Below, one piece after another: positions 20,313 to 31,035 of a DNA stretch of 64,000 bases (its first letter is position 1; the number at the start of each line of letters is the position of its first letter). A program made the translations under genes and the position numbers. The stretch is from contig JAPJBO010000224.1 of assembly GCA_030068145.1 (NCBI GenBank), forward strand, positions 1-64,000, written 5' to 3'. The notes under the pieces are model-generated. The model did not search any database. It was not told where the DNA came from and worked only from the letters and a program-made list of their open reading frames with translations. Source of the stretch: Diplonema papillatum (Eukaryota; Euglenozoa; Diplonemea; Diplonemida; Diplonemidae).

Positions 20313-22488
20313 ACTCATATATATATATATATACACATATTTTCAAAACAGGCCGGATAAAAAAGGTTTTTTAACCACGGGAGTTTCTGGTGAAAACTTT
20401 TTGTGCTTCCAAGGCCAGTGTCACGGAGGCTAGAGGACCCGCAAGACCCACACGTGGGGTCTACAACAAAGTGGCGAAGCAGCAACACGCCCCACGAAGG
20501 TCGCATACCAGGCCTACAGGTCATCAAAAAAACCTCGCTCAACGTGGAAAATAATCTTTCCGGCCATGCTACAGACTTTTTAACCACGATTTTCCCGAAT
20601 TTCGGGGATTAGAATAATCCCTGACTGCCAGTGCGTGGCAAAAAAAAAGCGCTTTTTTAAGAGCGGCTGCCTGCGCCCCCTCTCCTCTCTTCTTCCCCAT
20701 CCTCTAGCCTGAGCGATTTAGCTTGAGCGCCTCGTGCACCCTCTCGTCCTGACTCTCGACATGAGAGAGGAACGACAGCACGAAGCTCCCGTAAAGCTGG
20801 TCATATATATTGTTACATTGCCAATTTGGAAGCCTTCAAGCAAAAAAACGGCCGAACGAAAAAGAAAAAGGGGAAGTCGGAACGTCGGAAACAAAAATAA
20901 AAGACTGGTATGAAACGGTGAGTCGGCAGGGAGCGCGCATGGCGCGCACTCACACGAGAAGAGACGGTCAGACGGTACCAAGAAGACAGACAGTCACCTA
21001 CTGCGGCACCATACTGAGGAGGGCCTACCGTTGTCTTCGCATTCTGCGGCCATTATTCGTAGACGCAGCATTCCACCACGTTTTCTGGATGTTCGGAGCA
21101 CGGGCGACAACTGCACCTTGCAACCTGCGTAAACGCACAATAAGTACCCTCAATGCTGTAGGCAGATTAGGTGGTGCACAACACTACGGCACGGCCTTTT
21201 CTCGCATTCGAACCAGTACCCACCGATCCTCTTACCTCGTGTAACCACCACTCTTACGACACTCCCACAACGACGAAGGTCACCCGGAGACTTTAAAACC
21301 CCGGAGTTTCAGGCGAACTTTCACTCTGAAAACATTGAGGGCAGCGGCGTTGCACATTCGCTGAACGACAGGTATCCGGCGTGCTGCCTCCCTATGTAGG
21401 CGCACCGGCAACGAAGGCGTTTCTACGCCGGGGCGGCAGTCAACATGTTGCTGATATGGTAGGTGTGTCGTGGCACCCTGCCCGGGAAGTGAATGCGTTT
21501 AAAAACGGGCTCGCCTCGATCCCTGCAGGCAACACGACAACAACATGCAGAAACCTGTACCACCCGAGTAGGACCCTCTACCTAACGTCAATTGCCACCT
21601 GAAACTACGTCCAGGATTCGGGCAAAAACTGGTTGAATGATGACCAGGAACGCCCACCACGAGACAGCACAAGCAACCCAGTCAATGTCCTGCACCTAGC
21701 CCGGAGTGAATATCATCGACAAGGCACCCTCCACGAAGGAACGTGCAGCTTTTCACGTAGCTAACCCGCCCGCCGCGCGATGCGTTTTAAGAGTCACCTC
21801 TGGCGACTGCATCATCCGCGGCCTGTGGATCGTCCTGTGGGCATGGTGTCAACACGAAGCACGTTCCTAGAACTCACTGTTCTTGTGACCGCGCGTCATT
21901 TTCTTGTCTGGCCACCTCAGGGCACCTGGCCGCTTTAGGTCCCTCCTGCTGCGGTTTGGCCATTTCGGGGGGGTTCTTCGCGTTCCACTTGCTTGGACAC
22001 TCTTCTTTTGCTTATTGTTTTCATCGAATAAGCACCTGCTCTGTAAGAAATACTTGAGGGACAAACCATGGGTGCAGGTTGCTCCGTTCTTCTCCAGACC
22101 TGCTTCCGAACCAGAACGGCCCGTACACCACCGCTGCCATACTACGACTATTTCTTCCTAATCCAATGGTCTGACAAAACTCATGGGGTGCCCCGTTTTC
22201 CCCTCTTTCCGCTCAAGCTTGTGATCCTTGGCTAATCACTGGAATGCTGGCGCAGGGACATGACACTCTGCCTGCCTGCTGGTGGTCTAGTGATGAACAG
22301 GTCTGCTCCGGCAGAGTCGCCCCCAACTCCAGAAGAGGACAAGACCAGAGCTGGAGTATGTGTAAGGTGGACTTGTCCTATTGTGACAAGTGCAGTAGTG
22401 GGGTTCTTAAGGTGTATGTGCAGATGCAGACGGGCTTGTGAGCAACATGACTTGTCGTTGCGGCTGCCCGAAAGACGTGTTGCATGCC
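20313..22488. other. Intergenic region, no supported gene
   Basis: Begins with an AT microsatellite. Frames such as 20810-21244 (144 codons) have no recognisable motif and no protein-like pattern. A 38-bp piece of repeat D2 is at 22025-22062. The last few hundred bases are the 5' flank of the duplicated first exon described next. Confidence 0.4.
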
Positions 22489-22790
22489 CACGCAATGTAA
22501 CGCCCCTGACTGCGTGCCAAGGGACGCTCTCTCATTCATCCCGGTGTACCCAACTCGAACTCGACACGTTCCAGGCACACACAAAAACGGGGGGGGAAGC
22601 GCAGAACAAGAACATGTGCGGGACGTGAGCTGCCGACATGAACGTGCTGGCAGCGCAGCACGCGGCGCAGCAGGTGGAAGCGTTCGAGCGGTTCAGCAGG
22701 GAGCATGTCACGGTCGACTATTGCCTGCTGCGCAAGCCTCTGCCCGGGCTGCCCGAAAGACGCACTTGGCTACTGCCCGTGCTGCACGCA
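22489..22790 (+). pseudogene. Tandem copy of the 5' end of the 22.9-kb gene
   Basis: About 302 bp starting CACGCAATGTAACGCCCCTG repeat almost exactly from 22791. The unit contains the upstream sequence, an ATG at 22638 and about 45 codons of the downstream gene's start (MNVLAAQHAA, FERFSREHVTVDY). In this copy six bases are lost after VDY and the frame then runs into the next unit. It is a truncated duplicate and could also supply a second promoter. Confidence 0.75.
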
Positions 22791-22937
22791 CCACGCAATG
22801 TAACGCCCCTGACTGCGTGCCAAGGAACGCTCTTTCATTCATCCCGGTGTACCCAACTCGAACTCGACTTCCAGGCACACATGGAAACCGGGGGGGAAGG
22901 GCAGAACAAGAACATGTGCGGGACGTGAGCTGCCGAC

Positions 22938-25900
22938 ATGAACGTGCTGGCAGCGCAGCACGCGGCGAGGCAGGTGGAAGCGTTCGAGCGGTTCAGCAGG
23001 GAGCACGTCACGGTCGACTACCTCGCGTACTGCCTGCTGCGCAAGCCTCTGCCCGGGCTGCCCGTCGTCGCCGGGGCGAAGCGCGTGGTGCAGGCGTGCC
23101 TCGAAGCCGCCTCCGACCACCGCATGCTGCACGCGATGCACCGCCTGCGGTCCCGCGTGCGCACCGTGAAAGCGGCCATCCGGTGGCACCGAGCGAAGAA
23201 GCGTGCCCTCATAGACCGGATCTGCGGCGACATCCTCGCCGCCCAGGGTCCCCACCAAGCACGGCAACCCAAGCGGAGCGACCAGGCCAAGTCCCCGCGG
23301 CGCGCCAGGCACCCTCCAGCCGCCGACTCCAACCACCGGCCGCACCCTGCGAACGCGGTGGAACCGGACCCGTTCCACCTGTTTGACAGCGCGCAGAGCA
23401 CCGCCCGCACGCTTTACCGCTTGGTCCTCCTCCACGCCGCCGCGGGACCCCCCCCGCACCCCCACTCAACAGACGGGACCAGTGCGGTGTTGAGCACGCA
23501 ACACAATCCATACCAAGCACACTCTTGCAACCCGCCCCCCCACGGCACGAGCCCTGCGGAGCCGCCGCTGCGCGGCGGGCGACTGCGGGGCGGCGTGTGT
23601 AGTCGGACGGCGGACCCCCCCGCGCCCCCCCACGGCGCAGACGGGACCCGTGCGGTGTTGGGCACGTATCCATTCCAAGCACGCTCTTGCACCCCGCCGC
23701 CCCCCCACGGCACGAGCCCTGCGGAGCCCGTGTGTTGTACGGCGGACCCCTCCGAGCAGAGGCGGCTGCTGGTCGCGTGTCTCGGCGCGTTCGTGGCCCC
23801 GGCGCTTGAGCAGCACCGGGCTGCGGTGCTGGATGGGGACACGGCAGGGATCTGCCGGGTGCTCGCCGGCTTGGCCCGCGGAGCGCTCGGGTTTGCGGCG
23901 GGGCTCCGGCTGTCCCGGATCCCGCGGTACTCCCTGGCGCTGCGCAGCCTGCGGCTCGACGACGTCGTTCGTCTCTCGGACGGGATGTCCGGCGTCCACC
24001 GCCACGTCGCGAAAGGCGCCGCCAGCCGCTGCACCTCCTACCACCAGTGGTACTCCCTGTGCGCGTCGGCAGGCTGCCCGCCTAACGAGCGCTTCCCCTA
24101 CCCCGTGCCCCCAGCCGACCCGACCCCCCTCGCCCTGCAGGGCTTCCGGAAGGGCAGCCTGTGCACGGCTGTTTCGTCGGTCCTCCGCATCCGGTTCGCG
24201 GTGACAACCCGCCGCAAGCCGCGTCTCGCAACTCGTCGAGGGAATTCCGCGAGTAGGCATCGCGAACGGCCGTCGGGTTCCTTCGGGCTGGCTGGCGGGG
24301 GAAGTCTTCCGACGGCGGGGCGCGGGGGGGGCGGGGCGAGGAAGCCGCCTGTTTTCCTGCTGCGGGGCGTTGCGCGCGGCAGAGCCGAGGCGGCGCAAAC
24401 AGCCGCCCCCGCACAGGGGGGAAAGGGTGGTCTGGCGTGGGCCGATACCCCCACGGGCGCCGTGGAAGGCCGGGCGGTACGGTACGCGCGCCGGAGGGGG
24501 GGGCGCAACCGCCGCCGGCCGTCGTCGCCGAACCCCGACGGTGTGTCCTCCGGCAGCAGCGGCGCGACGCTGCCGATGTCGCCGCTGGCGCCGGCGCCAC
24601 GATCTGCGGCGGCGCCGCCCGGGCTGCAGGCGGCGCTTTCGCCCGAGAACCTCGCGTTGCACCACCGGCTCCTCGAAACGCCGCCCGGGCCCGGGGCGCG
24701 CGTTGCCGGCACGGCGAAGATACCGCCAGCCGAACAGCAGGTCGGAAGTTCGCAGGGCGGGCGCTCCCAGGCGGCCCGGTGGTGGGCGAGCCCGGTGGTG
24801 GAAAGCGGACGCGTCCAGCCTCACCGGATGCAACCCGCCGCCTTTTTCGGTTGCGAGGGGGGCAGCCAGCCCGCCGTCGTGGCCGTATCCCCTGAAGTGC
24901 AGGACTCCCAGTCGGCTCCCTCGGCAATGCCGCGAGAAGGCGTTCCTGTCTGGACCGAGCCCACCTCTGGTCACGAGGTCACCCCATCCGCCGTTGGGGC
25001 GATGCCCCAAGAAGGCGGTTCCGCTCCCGGCCGCGGAACTTCGCCGCGAGAAAGCGGACGCGTCCAGCCTCAACGGATGCAACCCGCCTTTTTCGGTTGC
25101 GAGGGGGGCAACCAGTCCGCCGTCGTGGCCGTATCCCCGGAAGTGCAGGACTCCCGGTCGGCTCCCTCGGCAATGCGTGTCCACGTCCGAACACCACAGA
25201 CCGAACCCGCCTCTAATTGCAAGAGCTCCCAACCCACCGTCGTGGCCGTCGTGCCCGCAGGAGGCGTTCAGACCACACCCACACCGGGCCAATGCCCGCA
25301 GCCCAAGAACATGCAGTCGACCCCAGCGGCAGAGTCGCGAGACGCCGAATCCCATGCACGGAAAGCATGCGATTCCCCGGTCCTCGCTGCACCAGCCTTC
25401 GGCACGCTTTCAGCCGCGACACAGCCGTCTCCGAGCTCCCAGTCATCTCCACAGGCTCAGCAGGGGCCTGGTACTCCGACCACCCAACCGGAGCAAACGG
25501 CGCCGTCGTCACACACACAGGAAGGTTCCCCGAGCGGGCTATCAGCGCAACCGGCGCTGGACTCCGCTCCCACCGCCCCGTCGAGGTCGGAAGCGGTGAT
25601 GCGGCAGCAACGCGCCGACAGCCTGCCGTCCCCCAACGTCCGCGCCGCCCGGAAGTCGGTTCAACTTCTGCCGCAACAGCAAAGACCCGGCACCCCGCCT
25701 CAGAGGCTGCTCGACCCGCGGAACGACGCGGGCAGGCGGAAACCGTCGCCGCGGCTCGCCGGCTCCGTCGAATCGAAGCTGGCCCGGGGCGGCGCCCACG
25801 GCAGCCCGGCGCAGGCTGCCGGGGTGGCGGGCTGCATGCCCGCGATTGTCCTGAACACCGTGCTCGGGCAAACCAAGCAGCTGCTGGCGCCGGCGGAAGC

Positions 25901-26600
25901 GAGCTCCGCGGTCGATCCGGCGGCGGAGCTGTCCGAGGCCCCGCGCACCCCCCTCGGCGAGCTTGACAGCCCGGTAGAGCACCCGCCCTCGGAGCCGGAC
26001 GACAGCTGCCCGGCCGCCAGCCGCAGGCTGGGCGACGACGTGCGGCGGCTGACCCTGTTCAGCGGGAGCTCCGGGGGGGCGACCGAGGCGCAGGCCCCGC
26101 AGCAGCAGCAGCAGCGGTTGGTGCCTCCTGTCGTGGCGGTGTCGCGGTACGAGCTGTCGGCGGGCGGCGTGGTGGGCCCCGCGTTCGGTTCGGACCGCGC
26201 GCCGTATTCGCCGAGGGCCGCCGTCTCGCGGACGGTGTACAAGGGCCCGCTCACCGTCCACCGCCACCCGCGCACCGGAGGCCACATCGTTGGACCGCCC
26301 CGCAACCCGAAGCCGCAGCGGCCCCGCCGCGGCCCGGCCACAGGCACGCGCTTCGCCGAAGAACGTGCCCCCGTCCACCGGCCGCTGGCCGTCTTGCGCA
26401 GGCTGCCCGCCAACCCCGGCGGGGGGGAGCGCGCACCTGCCAGCCCGCCGTTGTCCGCGGAGGCCGTCGAACCGTGGGACGCGTCGGGCTGCATCGAAGC
26501 CGAGGTCGCCCGCATCCTGCAGCCGCCGCCCGCCTGCTCTGACCCGGTGCTGCTGGAAAATGACGTTTGGGCGTTGCTTTCGGAAATCGTGCTTCGCTGA
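22938..26600 (+). CDS. 1,220-aa proline/alanine-rich protein, unrecognised
   Basis: The ATG at 22938 is the second, intact copy of a duplicated start; the stop is at 26598-26600. Ordered parts: residues 1-110 (helical, basic), about 275-400 (RLLVACLGAFVAPALEQHRA; later CTSYHQWYSLCASAGCPP, which distantly recalls the SAM-like arm of tyrosine recombinases, a weak impression), and the last ~150 residues (PYSPRAAVSRTVYKGP to LLENDVWALLSEIVLR). Between them is Pro/Ala/Gln-rich, probably disordered sequence with an internal duplication (MQPAAFFGCEGG and MQPAFFGCEGG, about 250 bp apart). Residues ~175-270 contain two part-copies of dispersed repeat D1, so either repeat DNA has been absorbed into the protein or this part is an intron. 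Very GC-rich throughout, so antisense frames are long but not credible. Confidence 0.65.
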   Translation: MNVLAAQHAARQVEAFERFSREHVTVDYLAYCLLRKPLPGLPVVAGAKRVVQACLEAASDHRMLHAMHRLRSRVRTVKAAIRWHRAKKRALIDRICGDILAAQGPHQARQPKRSDQAKSPRRARHPPAADSNHRPHPANAVEPDPFHLFDSAQSTARTLYRLVLLHAAAGPPPHPHSTDGTSAVLSTQHNPYQAHSCNPPPHGTSPAEPPLRGGRLRGGVCSRTADPPAPPHGADGTRAVLGTYPFQARSCTPPPPHGTSPAEPVCCTADPSEQRRLLVACLGAFVAPALEQHRAAVLDGDTAGICRVLAGLARGALGFAAGLRLSRIPRYSLALRSLRLDDVVRLSDGMSGVHRHVAKGAASRCTSYHQWYSLCASAGCPPNERFPYPVPPADPTPLALQGFRKGSLCTAVSSVLRIRFAVTTRRKPRLATRRGNSASRHRERPSGSFGLAGGGSLPTAGRGGGGARKPPVFLLRGVARGRAEAAQTAAPAQGGKGGLAWADTPTGAVEGRAVRYARRRGGRNRRRPSSPNPDGVSSGSSGATLPMSPLAPAPRSAAAPPGLQAALSPENLALHHRLLETPPGPGARVAGTAKIPPAEQQVGSSQGGRSQAARWWASPVVESGRVQPHRMQPAAFFGCEGGSQPAVVAVSPEVQDSQSAPSAMPREGVPVWTEPTSGHEVTPSAVGAMPQEGGSAPGRGTSPRESGRVQPQRMQPAFFGCEGGNQSAVVAVSPEVQDSRSAPSAMRVHVRTPQTEPASNCKSSQPTVVAVVPAGGVQTTPTPGQCPQPKNMQSTPAAESRDAESHARKACDSPVLAAPAFGTLSAATQPSPSSQSSPQAQQGPGTPTTQPEQTAPSSHTQEGSPSGLSAQPALDSAPTAPSRSEAVMRQQRADSLPSPNVRAARKSVQLLPQQQRPGTPPQRLLDPRNDAGRRKPSPRLAGSVESKLARGGAHGSPAQAAGVAGCMPAIVLNTVLGQTKQLLAPAEASSAVDPAAELSEAPRTPLGELDSPVEHPPSEPDDSCPAASRRLGDDVRRLTLFSGSSGGATEAQAPQQQQQRLVPPVVAVSRYELSAGGVVGPAFGSDRAPYSPRAAVSRTVYKGPLTVHRHPRTGGHIVGPPRNPKPQRPRRGPATGTRFAEERAPVHRPLAVLRRLPANPGGGERAPASPPLSAEAVEPWDASGCIEAEVARILQPPPACSDPVLLENDVWALLSEIVLR

Positions 26601-26831
26601 TGGCTCCTGGTTTACTGAGACTTGGAGTGATGGTTCGATTCGGTTCTTGGCGTGGCGCTTCCGTTAACGTGTGGGGCCGATTGGCGGAATTTTCTCAAAG
26701 CTTGGACCGGGCCTTACCGTTTGACTGCTGTGCCTCAGCCCTCTGCTCCTCCTATCACACAGAAGACTTGATGATAGCCACCGGCACGCACTGCGCCACT
26801 ATCGCTGCGGGTCTGCACGCGTGTGTTTCTG

Positions 26832-27106
26832 AACGTGTCCCCGTCCACCGGCCGCTGGCCGTCTTGCGCAGGCTGCCCGCCAACCCCGGCGGGGGGGAGC
26901 GCGCACCTGCCAGCCCGCCGTTGTCCGCGGAGGCCGTCGAACCGTGGGACACGTCGGGCTGCATCGAAGCCGAGGCCGCCCGCCTGCTCTGACCCGGTGC
27001 TGCTGGAAAATGACGTTTGGGCGTTGCTTTCGGAAATCGTGCTTCGCTGATGGCCACCCGGTTTTCTGAGACTGGGGGTGTCGGTTCTTGGGCGTGGCGC
27101 TTCAGG
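26832..27106 (+). pseudogene. Duplicated 3' end of the proline-rich gene
   Basis: Copies 26362-26665: the last ~80 codons plus about 65 bp of downstream flank. Relative to the original it lacks about 20 bases within the segment encoding EAEVARILQ, which shifts the frame. It shares the same terminal ...GAAATCGTGCTTCGCTGA. A decayed tandem duplicate, not a gene. Confidence 0.8.
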
Positions 27107-27244
27107 GCCGATCACATGGCATGGCTCTGATTCCACGAAGATTACTGACCCGAAAGACACGTTCCAGAGGGTGGCGAAAATCTCCACATCGTTTTCAGGA
27201 AGAGGCTTCAGGTGCTGAGTATAACACGTGGGTATGAGGCGGAC

Positions 27245-27673
27245 GACCCAGGCTTCCGGGCCCACCTTACTGGAGACCCAGGCTTCCGGGCCCACCTTAC
27301 TGGAGACCCAGGCTTCCGGGCCCACCTTACTGGAGACCCAGGCTTCCGGGCCCACCTTACTGGAGACCCAGGCTTCCGGGCCCACCTTACTGGAGACCCA
27401 GGCTTCCGGGCCCACCTTACTGGAGACCCAGGCTTCCGGGCCCACCTTACTGGAGACCCAGGCTTCCGGGCCCACCTTACTGGAGACCCAGGCTTCCGGG
27501 CCCACCTTACTGGAGACCCAGGCTTCCGGGCCCACCTTACTGGAGACCCAGGCTTCCGGGCCCACCTTACTGGAGACCCAGGCTTCCGGGCCCACCTTAC
27601 TGGAGACCCAGGCTTCCGGGCCCACCTTACTGGAGACCCAGGCTTCCGGGCCCACCTTACTGGAGACCCAGGC
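27245..27673. repeat. 30-bp minisatellite, ~14.3 identical copies
   Basis: Unit begins GACCCAGGCTTCCGGGCCCA and ends CCTTACTGGA. Copies are identical, with no spacers. Because 30 is divisible by 3, several frames on both strands stay open; these are not genes. Confidence 0.95.
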
Positions 27674-28887
27674 CCGTTGACCTGATTTGGAAGCAGGGGA
27701 CGTAGTGGAGGACCCTCCCACTCTTCTCCTGTTTGCTCCTCCCCGCCGCAACCACAACGCGAGGGGAAGCGATTGCTGTGTGTGTGTTGTAGACCTGTTT
27801 TACGTGGTGCCTTCCTGTGCGAGAGGCGTCCACGCCTCCTTCAGTTAGTAACCGCTGATGCACCCGCAGGTTGCGAGTAGGGGTCCGTATTCAACTGGGG
27901 GTGCCTCGTACAGCACCTCGCGATCCCTTCATTGGCAGCTTCACACTCGCCGCAACGCTCCAGTCTGTGGGCAGTGCAGAATTGCATCCGCGGCCTCAGG
28001 CCATCTCCTTCCCGATGGTGCTGTTTATACCGGCAACAGGTCTCCGCTGGCAGATGTGTGTGTGATTTAAGTTCAGGCTTTGAGTAGCATAGCCCACTTG
28101 TCACTTCCACCAGTCGGCTTTGAGTTTCCGACACGCTGCTTTTAGGTCCTGTGACTCCTCTCCGAAGGGTGGGTGGGGCGGATCCCTCGGGGGACGGATA
28201 GCGCGTGGGAGGCTGTCAGCTTCTGCATCCGGCACTCGGCTCAAGACTTCTGTTTTCATCTTGCGGTGTTAGCTGCACGGGGTTTTCGGCCCCGTGCAAC
28301 AGCTGAATGTCTTTACACGCTTGCCTGACTAGCTGTTCCAAACTCCTGGTGCAAGCACCCGTCATGGTCGGCAGTCGCCACCTGGGTCACAGTTCTGAGT
28401 CCTGTTCCGAGGCTCGCTCGCACGGGGAAGTAGTGCGAGTCACTTGTCGCCAGCATTTGCAATGCTGACAACTGCTACCCCTGTGTGTGTGTGTGAGTGA
28501 GTGAGCTTTTGCATTTGCACGCCTTTCCGCTTCTTGCGTTTGCTTGCATGGCGGCTTTTGTGTCGCGCGCCGATTGGCGTATGCATGTTCTTGGAAAAGG
28601 TCAGCGCGGTCGCGATGGCTATGAGAGAACGGGCGGAGGGGTGAGGCCATGACCCCCTTCAGCTTCCTACGCTCCGGGTGTCGTGCACAGCCGCCGTCCG
28701 TTCCTTTTTTTTCGCAGGCTGCCTATCCACCCCCGAAGGTGCTCGATTTTCATCACGACCACGCATTATTCTGCTTGCGCGCGTCAGCGCCCCCCTCCTT
28801 CTCGTAACCTCATTTACACAGTGAAAGTATATACTGCGAAACCTCTTCGTTTTCCCGTCCTTTTCGGTCGCTGGGATGAACAATGAA
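27674..28887. other. Intergenic region with element fragments and a hairpin
   Basis: 28271-28304 forms a hairpin (CACGGGG/CCCCGTG stem with flanking AGCTG/CAGCT). About 28350-28445 is a diverged fragment of the 1.6-kb element (compare 19616-19705: CATGGTCGGCAGT, GAGTCCTGTTCCGAG). A GT microsatellite sits at 28480-28500. No supported gene. Confidence 0.5.
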
Positions 28888-29050
28888 GCAATGCCGGGTC
28901 GCAGCGGGCGACCCGTGGGGCTACGCGAAGCCCGCCCACGTGGCGTACGATCCGCAGTACTGAACCCGGACCCGCGGGTGGCTGTGATCGTCCCGACGGA
29001 GTACACGAACGCAGCGGCGGTTCGTCGACGACCGGGGCGCCGGCAGCGCG
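28888..29050 (+). pseudogene. Decayed copy of the first exon of the 30.2-kb gene
   Basis: Shares GGGTCGCAGCGGG, CGACCCGTGGGGCTACGCGA and the segment encoding NPDPRVAVIV with 30216 onward. Single-base losses (one C in CGCAGTAC-TGAACC) destroy the frame, and the middle is deleted before TTCGTCGACGACCGGGGCG. Confidence 0.75.
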
Positions 29051-29640
29051 CCTCCTTTGTTTGTGCGCTGCTTTAAAACCTGTTTCCTTCACCTGATGGG
29101 AGTGAAGGGCAGTACGCTGTCACCGATTGGTTATTGTTCTTGACAAATTGCGCTTGCGAGACACAAAGGGTTCACCCAGAGAGACCCCAGGAATCCCGGA
29201 ATACCGAGCAAACCTTTACTCTAAAACCTACCAAGTAGACAACGAACCAACGGATCTGGCGCCTCTTTTGTTTGTGCGCTGCTTTTAAACCTGTTTCCTT
29301 CACCTCGTGGGAGTGAAGGGCAGTACGCTGTCACCGATCGGTTATTGTTCTTGACAAATTGCGCTTGCGAGACGCAAAGGTCACCCCAGAAATCCCGGAA
29401 TACCGAGCAAACCTGTACTCTAAAACCTACCAAGTAGACAACGAACCAACGGATCTGGTGCCTCTTTTGTTTGTGCGCTGCTTTTGAACCTGGTTCCTTC
29501 ACCTCGCGGGAGTAGGGCAGTACGCTGTCGACAAATTGCGTTTGCGAGACACAAAGGTCACCCAGCGAGACCCCAAAAATCCCGGAATCCCAAGCCAACT
29601 TTTTTTCTCTAAAAAATGCCAAGTGAACTTTAAGTCTAAA
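29051..29640 (+). repeat. ~200-bp tandem repeat upstream of the 30.2-kb gene
   Basis: Three units beginning near TTTGTTTGTGCGCTGCTTT at about 29058, 29267 and 29467, each continuing through GGGCAGTACGCTGTC and AATCCCGGAATACC. A fourth partial unit is at 29965-30130. Each contains an apparent 5' flank of the small gene, so these are probably duplicated promoter/leader DNA. Confidence 0.8.
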
Positions 29641-29702
29641 TAGTCGCCCGAAAGAAACCGAGCGAATATCGCCGGAAACCCAAAAACAAGACCGGGCAAG
29701 CA

Positions 29703-29950
29703 ATGAGCAACGCCGGGTCGCAGCGGGGCGACCCGTGGGGCTACGCGAAGCCCTCCCACGTGGCTCACGACCCGCAGTACCTGAACCCGGACCCGCGGGT
29801 GGCTGTGATCGTCCTGACGGAGTACACGAACGCGGCGGACGGAGTACACGAACGCGGCGGGCGAGCGGTGCAGTCGGCGCAGTACAACATCCAGTTCGTC
29901 GACGACCGGGGCGACACGCCGGCCGGCGGCGCGCCAGACAACGAACCAAA
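29703..29950 (+). pseudogene. Second truncated copy of the first exon of the 30.2-kb gene
   Basis: Starts with the same ATG context and keeps the frame through VQSAQYNIQFVDDRGDTPAG, then switches abruptly into the ~200-bp repeat (at about 29937). A ~30-bp tandem duplication (GGAGTACACGAACGCGGCGG twice) is inserted. It could be transcribed from the same kind of promoter but lacks the rest of the protein. Confidence 0.75.
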
Positions 29951-30215
29951 GGATCTGGCGCCTCCTTTGTTTGTGCGCTGCTTTTTGTTTTCTTCGCCTT
30001 ATGGGAGAGAGGACAGTATGCTGTCACCGATCGGTTGTTGTTCATGACAATTGCATTTGTTGTTAGACGCAAATATTCCCCGTTGACCCTAAAATCCCGG
30101 AATCTCAAGCGAGCTTCAACGCTAAAAAATACCCAGTGAACTTTAACTCTTAACAACCGCCAAAAAGAAACCGAGCGAATATCGCCGGAAACCCAAAAAC
30201 AAGACCGGGCAAGCA

Positions 30216-31035
30216 ATGAGCAACGCCGGGTCGCAGCGGGGCGACCCGTGGGGCTACGCGAAGCCCGCCCACGTGGCTTACGACCCGCAGTACCTGAACC
30301 CGGACCCGCGGGTGGCTGTGATCGTCCCGACGGAGTACACGAACGCGGCGGGCGAGCGGGTGCAGTCGGCGCAGTACAACATCCAGTTCGTCGACGACCG
30401 GGGCGACACGCCGGCCGGCGGCGCGCGGCGCGGCCAGAAGCCGGGGCGCAGCTCGCTCGCGCACGGGCGCCTGCAGCCCAAGATCGGCCGCAGCCCGAAC
30501 GCGGTGCGCTGGGACGGCACGGTGCCGCCGGGGCTCGTGCAGTCGGGCCGCGTCGGCGGGTCGGCCGGCCTCGTCGAAGCGGGCTCCCCGAGAGCGCGGC
30601 AGCTGCTGGCGGGCCCCACGAGCGCCAGCTCCGGGCTGGCCGACAGGCGGGGCTCCGTGGCGGACCCGACCAGCTTCTTCGACTCCGGCTCAGGTACAAG
30701 CCCCCCCCCCCCCCCGGGCCCCCCCACCAAAAATAAAAACACAAACCGACGGTGACCCCCAAAACCTTTTTCAACCTTTCCAATCCCCTTCAAGCTAAAC
30801 CATCGTACAACGACCCCCCCCCCCTCCCGGGCCCCCCCCCCCATGGTGCCGGTGAAAAAAACACGGGGGCTAGTCCCTCAAGGTTTCATTCCCCACTTTG
30901 GGAGCCGTACACTTTTTTCCCCTCTTTACAACTTTCTATTTTCTATTTTGCATCCCTTTCCTAGACGACATCTTCCTCGAAGAAGACTTGATGCTAGCAT
31001 CAGCCATGCATGAGAGGCAGTGCTCTGCCTACTAA
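30216..31035 (+). CDS. Small unrecognised two-exon gene (~182 aa)
   Basis: Exon 1 is 30216-30693 and encodes a protein starting MSNAGSQRGDPWGYAKPAH and ending DPTSFFDSGS. A donor CAG|GTACAAG, immediately followed by a 15-base C-run, and an acceptor TTTCCTAG at 30964 define a 271-nt intron with matching phase. Exon 2 (30965-31035) begins DDIFLEEDLMLASAM and stops at 31033-31035; its last residues come from a dispersed repeat, so the natural end may lie elsewhere. No domain recognised. The middle is basic and Gly/Ser-rich, the end acidic. Four partial copies of its 5' region precede it. Splicing is inferred from sequence only. Confidence 0.6.

Noticed and set aside
23466-25355. Long minus-strand ORF (629 codons) opposite the proline-rich gene
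   Set aside because: Arg/Gly-rich shadow of a GC-rich coding strand; sense-strand ends are duplicated as gene ends and the antisense has no motif.
26625-26660. tRNA T-arm-like GGTTCGATTC
   Set aside because: No acceptor, D or anticodon arms could be folded around it.
27212-27685. Plus-strand repeat ORFs
   Set aside because: Two overlapping frames of the same 30-bp array are equally open; no coding signal.
26735-27757. 340-codon minus-strand ORF with 10-aa repeats
   Set aside because: Open only because of the 30-bp array and antisense of the duplicated 3' end.
29221-30783. 520-codon minus-strand ORF
   Set aside because: Antisense to the duplicated leader/exon units; repeats give the apparent protein repeats.
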